This document shows, in pieces, positions 53,353-64,000 of a stretch of 64,000 bases of DNA. Location of the stretch: positions 10,565,999 to 10,629,998 of the forward strand of contig CM022678.1 in NCBI GenBank assembly GCA_012295275.1, given 5' to 3'. This DNA is from Chrysomallon squamiferum. Its lineage: Eukaryota > Mollusca > Gastropoda > Neomphalida > Peltospiridae. Position 1 is the stretch's first letter. Each line of letters opens with the position of its first letter. The translations under genes and the position numbers were made by a program. The notes beneath the pieces were generated by a model. The model worked only from the letters and a program-made list of their open reading frames with translations. It was not told the origin of the DNA and searched no databases.

Positions 53353-53440
53353 CTACTTATGCATTGGACTACATTAATAGGCTGTAACTCAAAATTACAT
53401 TTCACGGCATCCGACTGGTTATTCTACGCCGCCATGTTTG
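53353..53440 (-). promoter_or_regulatory. YY1-type promoter motif and possible noncoding first exon
   Basis: The minus strand carries AACATGGCGGC (53428-53438), a full match to the YY1 initiator motif AANATGGCGGC, with several CpGs nearby. Reading leftward, a donor (AGTAG then GTAAAA) follows after 53353. The next acceptor-exon on that strand is the VVEYTDKKE piece at 52405. This suggests the start of the broken gene at 51.8-52.4 kb. The ATG within the motif is followed at once by a stop, so the exon would be untranslated. Confidence 0.4.
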
Positions 53441-54551
53441 TCAGTGATGACGAATCAGCAAATGAGATTTACGTTTTACCAAAACAACATTTCTGTTTGT
53501 GAGGCAACATTACAAATTTACATTATAAGACATGACATATATGTGTAAACGTTCTAATTTACTCTCAGATTTGCCATGTGAAATATTCCTAAATCTGTTG
53601 AGTCAAACTATCTAAATGAATTGCTCAAATAGTAATTTACAATTTCACATCGATGTTGCTGACTAAGCCATGTTCTACCCATTTTAATGCAGCTGTCAAC
53701 TTTTTTCAAAGGTAGATAAGAGCTGCAGTGAACTTCTCAGAACAGCAAATAATTTGAATGTTTCTTTTAGAAAGGACCATTTATTTTATTTGAGTTTATT
53801 TCATTCTTTAATTTTATTATTTTATTTCATTTTATTTGATATTATTTCAGTCCTTCTTTCTATTTTTTTCTTTATTTTTATTATTAATCATTGCAGGCAA
53901 GTCACTAGAAGAAAATAGGAATAATAGTGGAGCAGTCAGTTAGAACAGGAAATGTGTTACTTTAGCAATTTGTTGCAACAGATGTCATGCCTTACCATCG
54001 CTGGTGAAATTTTGCCCATAATTGTTTTTGTTATATATAGACGAATTGTTTTTTTTTTTTACATAGAATTAGCATAATGGCAAAAATGTTTAAATTTTGT
54101 TACATTCTACCATTACATACAACATTTTTTTGATAGATTTCTTAAATTTTATTTTATTTTTGTTATGCTTAACAAAGATATTAAATATAATTTCTGCACA
54201 CTTACAAAACATTTTATTGATTTGATATGCAAAAAAGTATATCCAGAAAAGCTATTCCAGCTTTGCTCTAAATATATATATAGTTTCTATCATACATATA
54301 TACACATGCAGTAGGATGTGCATTAAGCTATCTGTCTGTATGTATGCGTGTATTAGATGCATGTCACATTAAAACAAATTTATCTACCTATCTATAGGTT
54401 TATTGTCTTTATGTACATATTCATACACACATACACTCAGATACAAACACTGACTGTGTGAATGAATGTATTGGTTGTATTATATACTAACAGACACACA
54501 CGTCTAGTTATCTGTATATATATATCTTCTTATTGGATTAAGTAAATCCAA

Positions 54552-54600
<49 letters not shown>

Positions 54601-54949
54601 AAAACACCTAGCATACAAACACAGCACACAAAGACACATCTACCTTGTTTCAATGTACTGGCTGTATATGTAAATCTGCACACAGACAGACACATATACG
54701 CAGAAGTCTTGAATGTATATTTACTCTCGTACAAGTAAACTGGGGTGAAGAAGTATGTTTATTGTCCAGTATATATTTATTTTTGCGTAATGGCTAGAGT
54801 CTTTGATTTTGATTTGATTTTCAGTAGCATGGGTGCAAATAAATTTTGAATAATTAAAATAAAAGTTGTTATTTTATAAAATGCACCCATGTTATTTTAA
54901 CTGCAATAAATAATTCAAGCCAAAATGATACAATAATAGTGGTGAGTAG
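53441..54949. other. Noncoding stretch with CA repeats before the assembly gap
   Basis: No gene is visible. It is AT-rich with TTTTATTT-type simple sequence near 53780-53890 and a CA tract of about 24 repeats at 54552-54599. Open frames over the CA tract are artefacts. Confidence 0.5.
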
Positions 54950-55149
54950 NNNNNNNNNNNNNNNNNNNNNNNNNNNNNNNNNNNNNNNNNNNNNNNNNNN
55001 NNNNNNNNNNNNNNNNNNNNNNNNNNNNNNNNNNNNNNNNNNNNNNNNNNNNNNNNNNNNNNNNNNNNNNNNNNNNNNNNNNNNNNNNNNNNNNNNNNNN
55101 NNNNNNNNNNNNNNNNNNNNNNNNNNNNNNNNNNNNNNNNNNNNNNNNN
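54950..55149. other. Assembly gap (200 N)
   Basis: Exactly 200 undetermined bases, a length suggesting a placeholder rather than a measured size. The right flank contains GTA/GTAATA-type repeats (55180-55250), so a simple repeat probably caused the break. Confidence 0.99.
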
Positions 55150-55705
55150 TGTAAAGCTCTTGAAGCAACAATACTGTCAGCAGGTGTAGTAATAGTAGTA
55201 TTTATAGTAACAGTAGTAATAATAGTTGTAGTAGCTGTTGTTGTTTGTTCTATTTGTAAAATGTTATACAAGTTAACAGCAGTGAGAATGTTACAAAAAT
55301 GTTGCAGTAGCTGTTATATTACAGGTAACAGTGGTTGTAATAAGTAAATATATAAATACCACACCCCACCCGTTATTTAAACAAACCCGGACCTGGAGGT
55401 TGTATTTCATGTTAAAGTCAGAAGATAAATGTGTATTGTTGATAAGTTATCTTTCTTATTTGACGTAAATAATTATCAGTTTACTAAATAAGGTGATGCA
55501 TTGTAACTGAAATACCTCACCTGAGTTTTATCTCCATCACGAGATGGTCAAAGTTCTCTTCAAGCGGGTATATTAGATCACGTATCTGTCTTTGTCTCAT
55601 AGAACTGAAAACTGGTTTCCACAGAAACACAGCCTCATTGTCATCTCTTTGTTAGAAAATATCCAACCTGGTAAGAACTCCATTTTGTTTTATAAAAATT
55701 GTATT

Positions 55706-56790
<1,085 letters not shown>

Positions 56791-56983
56791 TATAGACACG
56801 TATTACAATATAAGAACCCCGATACGATATATCGATTCAGGAAAACTAAATTTCTCTTTTCAAAAAGAGATTAATATTCTTTTTATTCAGACAGGCAAAA
56901 TATATGAAACATTCCATTGTACATGAAATCGGTTAACTTTTTTTTTTCTAATTAATTTATTATATATAATTACAATGTGCAGA

Positions 56984-57560
56984 AAAATGGCCGCAAGCAA
57001 GATGATAAATCACGATTTTGTGATCCTCCTGCAATTTACCGAGCGCCATTATGGCGACATTTCGGGTTTCCATTATGTTGTACCCTAAAGCTGTATCCTA
57101 AGCAGACGCGATCGTAGCGACAAGTATCACTTTTAAAACTAAAATGTTCTATCATCAAAATGTAAAGCTACCTTCCTCTCACCCTGAAGCTCAGACATGT
57201 ATGTTATTAATAAAACACACACACATTATTTATTAGGTAAACCTAGAGTTTTTCCAGTATTCTTCCAGGCATTTTATTTTTTCTGTTCTTATCCTTGTAC
57301 GTTGACAAAGATACAATCATAAAGTACTGGTAACTTCTGCACGAGATGGATGAGTTGTTCATCTTCCATTTTTATGTATTGGGAAATAATCTTGTTTGTG
57401 ATTGGTTAATATATTTCAGATGCTCGTGTAGCGCGACAAGAAATAGAAACAATTGCTATCGGTATTGTGTCGCGCGACAAGAAATAGAAACAATTGCTAT
57501 CGGTATTGTGTCGCGCGCTCGACTAGCTCAAACTGTCGCGTCGCACGCGCCCGATTAGGA
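56984..57560 (+). promoter_or_regulatory. CpG-rich segment with YY1-type motif and 41-bp tandem duplication
   Basis: The plus strand reads AAAATGGCCGC at 56984-56994, the same YY1-type word as in the PTP4A promoter. CpG-dense sequence follows (56995-57115 and 57420-57560) in an otherwise CpG-poor region. A 41-bp unit starting GCGCGACAAGAAATAG is perfectly duplicated at 57431-57471 and 57472-57512; the junction gives the palindrome TGTCGCGCGACA. A short frame of 33 codons starts at the YY1 ATG but resembles nothing known. It may be a promoter for a plus-strand transcript, perhaps the gene at 60.4 kb, but no clear donor was found. Confidence 0.3.
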
Positions 57561-57771
57561 TACACCATTATGCAAGCACTGAGCAGTAAATCTGAACTGA
57601 ACTTTATTTACACTCACGCCGCAATCTACGACATTATGAACAGGCATAATTTAATATAACTGTAACAAGTATAACAACTATGCAAGATCGTGGATTTACA
57701 ATGATGTACGTAAGAATATAATATATACAATATATCAATATATCAGCCAGAGGATTTAAAACATTTCATAA

Positions 57772-58371
57772 TTAGATTACAGAAGATAGAAAGTTTTCTA
57801 ATGACACCAGCTTTGATGGAGTTGAATCATTTATAAAACGTATAAATGCTTGGTTTAGATTGAGAGAGTTAACGGTTCCTTTCGTTCTTAAAAACAACAA
57901 CATTCGTGTAAATACATAATGCAATTCATCTCCGATATCATAGTTATTACACAATGGACATATTCTCTTTTCTAATGGTTTATTTTTCAGTAGTATGATT
58001 ATGATTTGAAAGTCTGAACCGTGACAATGGGCACCAGTATTTTCTCTCTGTAAGGTTGAAATATGTCGTGAATGTGACAGCATTTTGAAATAGTTTATCA
58101 TTTGAAGCTTTGGGCAAGATATCAATGACATAGTATCAGTATTGTAAATAGTGATCTATAAGCCTTGTGTTAATACCTGATTTTAATATGGAAGCACTAG
58201 AAATACCATTAGACTGCGATATCCACACGAGTACAGCGAACATCATCGAGACTAGACTTACCATGTAATATTTATTTATATATATTAAAATGTTATTGTT
58301 AACGTCATTCAGTAAGAGTCTGTAAATAACAAATTTTGAAATCCCCAAATGTTACTACCATATAGAAGAAC
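57772..58371 (-). mobile_element. Decayed non-LTR retrotransposon (LINE) fragment, C-terminal part of polymerase ORF
   Basis: On the minus strand, 58371-58339 encodes VLLYGSNIWGF, the LLYGSE-WG motif that follows the reverse transcriptase core in many jockey/CR1-like LINEs. After stops and a frame change, 58131-57772 encodes a 119-residue piece with RICPLCNNYDIGDELHYVF, matching the C-terminal CPLC-x-IGDE-HY zinc-knuckle-like segment of the same elements. The second Cys/His half is degraded (a Thr-Arg follows HYVF where a Cys is usual). The upstream polymerase core and the YADD region were not found, as expected for decay. Family assignment is from recalled motifs. Confidence 0.65.
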
Positions 58372-59560
58372 TGGTAAAACCATGAAGTCAAATAATTTTA
58401 GTGGTTGCAAACATTATATCTTCCTTGTCGAAGAATGAACTACATAGCCTTCTGTGCTTGTGAGTACAACATGTTTTAGTTCAATTTGTGAAAAATAATA
58501 ACGAGATATTTCTAATTTTCTATAGTATCAAGTTTTGATTTTCCAAGAAAAAAAAAACACTTTCTTGTAGTCTATGTGGTTGCTATTATAAAAATTAAGA
58601 CTTTCAGGTTTTTTGTTGTTTTGTTTTCTTACTGTTTACTGCATAAATATTTTCCATGAATATCTATCTTCTTTTTTTCCGATGTTATGTTTTAGTGAAC
58701 AAAATATTAAATTACAAAATTCCCTGATTTTTTTTCCATGACTAATCGCAGTCTTTCCATATATGAAGTGTTAGGTTTTAGATAATCTAGTAGCACTGAC
58801 GAATAACGATTTTGTATATCAAGTAATAACACATCTTTTCCTGTGTCTGTTGCCCCTGAATTAAGGCGTTTATAGCGTTATTTTAAAAACAATTCCGAAC
58901 GAATTATAGAACCTATAGAAAAATAAAACTGTATTATCTTGCTCGTTAAATACTGTCATCATTTTTAGTTTTCATTGTTTAGTTTATTATAAGTTTCGAG
59001 ATCTTTAGTGACTACATTTTGAGCGATTCATATATAGAGATTGTCAGTTTGAGCGACTGTATTCTTTTAGTGTTTGGGAATTAGGGATTTAAAGCGAAAG
59101 TATTGTGGAAACTTTTAGAAGAAATTAGTTAAAATACATTAATTTAGAAAATTGAGCACGAATTCAAAATGCTCCATATTTAAATATGAACAAATTTAAA
59201 TAAAATATATTATTTTATCATCTTCTTATCACCTTTCAAACTAAAAGTCCTTAACGGTACACGACTTAACCTACCAATCATTGAAATAACTTCACCTATT
59301 ATGTAGTCGCTCACAAGTTTAAACACGATACAATTTTGGCAGTTAAATATATTTTCTTTCTCCGTCCAACTACAAGGCAGTTGCTATCTACATTATTATT
59401 TTCTAAATTAATTGAGGGCACAAACTATGTTAAGGTAGTTATTACTTTTCCAGCAGTTTACTTTATCAGAAGAATACAAAATTTCACGATTATTTTTTAA
59501 CAAAAGAAACAATTTTTTTTAGAAAACTTCGAATCTTTTACCCCTTTTCTACATGAAATG
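58372..59560. other. Gene-free stretch between LINE relic and RING gene
   Basis: No coding exon was recognised. The part next to the LINE relic may be further decayed LINE sequence on the minus strand, but no motif survives. Confidence 0.4.
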
Positions 59561-59710
59561 GTATCTTCCGCTCAGTAAGTGTCGTCTGTAAAAACCGGGC
59601 TTCAATACTGCAAGAGTAAATTGTCATTGCAGACGAACAAGCGGAGAAAAAATTTCAGATCTTAAAATTTTCATTTCAGAAGACTAAGTAAGTCAAATTT
59701 ATTATTATTG

Positions 59711-59806
<96 letters not shown>

Positions 59807-60326
59807 GTGTTCTAAGATATTTTAAAGTATCATTTTCAAAGTCAATTACACGATTACTTTATCGTGCGTGATATGCGATTATCAAGAAAAGTGGCTCGTC
59901 ACACTGCGAGAAACGATTAACTTGCAGCATTCATGGATACTCACATATGTTGAGTTTGTTGGGTTTTTTTGTGATTTTTTCTTTGCTTCATACAATTTAT
60001 TACAGCCGACTTCGTTTATTATATTAGTATTGTCGCCCGCAATTTACAACAGACTCTAATTAAGGGTTACGTCACAAGGTTAAATTTAGCAAGTTCGTAA
60101 TGAACTTTTATTTTACAAATAAGACTAAATAAATAAATAAACAGGTTTTTTTAGTGTATTTATAATATGACATTTATTTGTATATACCATTGGTCGTATG
60201 AATAAAGTGGAATTAATATGTAATTTTTACCGCCAGTCAGTTGTTTTCAATTATTATTATTATTATTACTTAGTTACATTTTCCTTTCTCTGTATTGTCT
60301 CTTAGTCTTCCCTGTTGTTGTTGTTA

Positions 60327-60360
<34 letters not shown>

Positions 60361-60363
60361 CAG
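59560..60363 (+). promoter_or_regulatory. Possible 5' UTR exon and first intron of the RING/propeller gene
   Basis: The ATG at 60366 sits two bases after a clear acceptor (ATTCACAG, AG at 60362-60363), so a noncoding exon should lie upstream. The best donor is GTAAGT at 59688-59693, giving an exon ending at 59687 and an intron of 676 bp that contains about 35 ATT repeats (59699-59804) and a second ATT run just before the acceptor. The transcription start is not identified. Confidence 0.4.
59699..59804. repeat. (ATT)n microsatellite
   Basis: About 35 ATT triplets with a TTG variant at the left end, in the inferred first intron of the RING/propeller gene. Confidence 0.95.
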
Positions 60364-60365
60364 AT

Positions 60366-62620
<2,255 letters not shown>

Positions 62621-62691
62621 ACTTCAAACTGCTAACTTAGTTTCACTGAACTGTTTTGAAGGTGAAAGTACACAGACATATCTTTCTGTGA

Positions 62692-62892
62692 AATAAACAG
62701 AAAATCAGTTATTTATTTAGTGTAGTTAATTAATTTAGTTAATTTGTTTACTTTCTTTATTTTTATTTTTAAATATATTATTTATTTATTATGAATTATT
62801 TTATCGTTTAACCTTGCTAAATTACAAAATAGATTTCATTTTAAAACATATTCTGATTTACTTTTGAAATTTTCACCAAGTTTTGTCATTTT

Positions 62893-62968
<76 letters not shown>

Positions 62969-63072
62969 ACATCTAAACTATTCTATTATTTTGTAAAGTA
63001 GTTCATTTCAAAGAACGTCGTTTTTAAAAAATCTGTATATACCACAATGTAATCAGAGAAAAGTGCAATAAA
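62692..63072 (+). terminator. Candidate poly(A) signals of the RING/propeller gene
   Basis: AATAAA occurs 72 nt after the stop (62692-62697) and again at 63067-63072. The second is followed about 25 nt on by a T/GT-rich stretch (63095-63118), the better cleavage context. A (CT)n tract at 62895-62966 would then lie in the 3' UTR. Confidence 0.5.
62895..62966. repeat. (CT)n microsatellite
   Basis: About 36 uninterrupted CT repeats. Confidence 0.95.
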
Positions 63073-64000
63073 ATATTTATATGATGATAAACAAAATTGT
63101 TCTGTCTTTATTTCATTTAAAGTTTAAATCTATTTTACATTGTTTCGTGATCTCTTTGTATAGCTACTATATATTTACCTAACTGTAAGTATGTCTGTAT
63201 GTTTGTCTGTCTGTATAATATAATTAATGTGTTGAACAAAGTAGTTCACTGTTGAGATTTATTATACATTTATTATTAACAGCTAATATAAATTATTGTT
63301 TTGGAGATCCCTAGAATTTTCAACTTGTGAAAAAGCTCTGTGGCACTTTCCCCGAGGGTCGGGAGAAATGTTTCAACACGTCGGCCCACGTGTGGCAAAA
63401 AAGTTTCCAACTTTTACATTTTTATTCTGCTTGACATATTTTATATATTTCTCTCTTAGACATAAAGTTAACTTTAATTTCTTAGTTATTTATTTTTTTA
63501 ATCCAAAGAAAGAAATAAACAAATAAAAGGAAAGAAGAAAAAAGACACACTTTAATTTCTTAGTTATTTATTTTTTTAATCCAAAGAAAGAAATAAACAA
63601 ATAAAAGGAAAGAAGAAAAAACACACACACACAAACACACACACACACACACAAAGACACATACGTACACATCCACACACACACACACACACAACATAAA
63701 TACCTTACTTGAGGTCTACAGAGACGTGTTTTAAATCAGGGTGTTAGCTATCATGTTTCGTCTTTATTTAGTGTGCATGTTCACGTTAGTTTGAGTAGGG
63801 AACAGTTCACAATATTCACGTAACAGGGGCACATGGGCGGAACTGCGATCTGAAGTATTTTTTATTTACTTAAATTTTTAGTTTATTCTTCGTCTGATTA
63901 GTGATATTATTGTTGTTATTGTTGCTGCTGTTGCTGTTGTTGTTGGATCAGTTTATTTATTTTACAGCAATAACAATAATAGCATGAATATGAACATTAA
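63073..64000. other. Right flank, noncoding
   Basis: No gene was recognised. A more balanced block at 63300-63410 has an E-box (CACGTG, 63388-63393) but no readable protein. CA-rich tracts occupy 63625-63693, and a GTT/GCT run lies near 63915-63945. Confidence 0.5.
63471..63621. repeat. Tandem duplication of a 78-bp unit
   Basis: ACTTTAATTTCTTAGTTATT starts at 63471 and again at 63549; the following sequence is the same through AAAGGAAAGAAGAAAAAA. The copies then diverge into a CA tract. Confidence 0.9.

Overview
The window looks like nuclear DNA of an animal, most likely a lophotrochozoan such as a mollusc. Genes are split by GT-AG introns. The background is very AT-rich and crowded with long TC, GT, ATT and AT microsatellites, degenerate minisatellites and poly-T tracts. 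One gene encodes a RING/coiled-coil/beta-propeller (TRIM-NHL-like) protein of a kind abundant in molluscs. The species call is inference only. There is a 200-N assembly gap at 54950-55149.

Layout. (1) 1382 to about 6650, minus strand: a complete TDP2 gene (tyrosyl-DNA phosphodiesterase 2, six coding exons, 344 aa, all four catalytic residues present) with a probable noncoding first exon near 6.5-6.65 kb. (2) 8.54-42.25 kb, plus strand: a PTP4A/PRL phosphatase gene. Its probable promoter and noncoding first exon lie at about 8.54-8.66 kb, followed by an intron of almost 25 kb and then five coding exons (33493-42247, 177 aa, ending in the CAAX box CIIL). TDP2 and PTP4A are therefore head to head, their putative starts about 1.9 kb apart. 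(3) 51.77-53.44 kb, minus strand: a broken, partly recognisable gene with a YY1-type promoter motif and two exon-like pieces. It is reported as a probable pseudogene or an unresolved gene. (4) 57.77-58.37 kb, minus strand: a decayed C-terminal piece of a non-LTR retrotransposon polymerase. (5) 60366-62620, plus strand: a two-exon RING, coiled-coil and beta-propeller protein (620 aa) without a B-box. A four-unit 72-bp coding minisatellite sits between its coil and propeller.

The rest is noncoding. Its most distinctive content is a series of local minisatellites, each with its own unit: about 42 bp at 11.0 kb, 85 bp at 27.5 kb, 125-160 bp at 29.5 kb, a near-perfect 168-bp triplication at 31.8 kb, splice-acceptor-like units at 32.5 kb, 56 bp at 34.6 and 37.0 kb, about 60 bp at 37.7 kb and 32 bp at 44.1 kb. 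A 296-bp pogo/Tigger-like MITE with TA target duplication sits inside one of them. Two arrays, in TDP2 intron 4 and in PTP4A intron 1, repeat sequence resembling a 3' splice site. A higher-order array of composite microsatellites fills 55.7-56.8 kb.

The three readable genes do not form a pathway: DNA repair, prenylated signalling phosphatase, and a RING ubiquitin-ligase-like protein. I found no operon, CRISPR array, rRNA or convincing tRNA. No new multi-gene system is evident. The oddities most worth checking are the duplicated splice-acceptor arrays, the cryptic gene at 52 kb, the coding minisatellite, and the altered WPD loop and CAAX box of the phosphatase.
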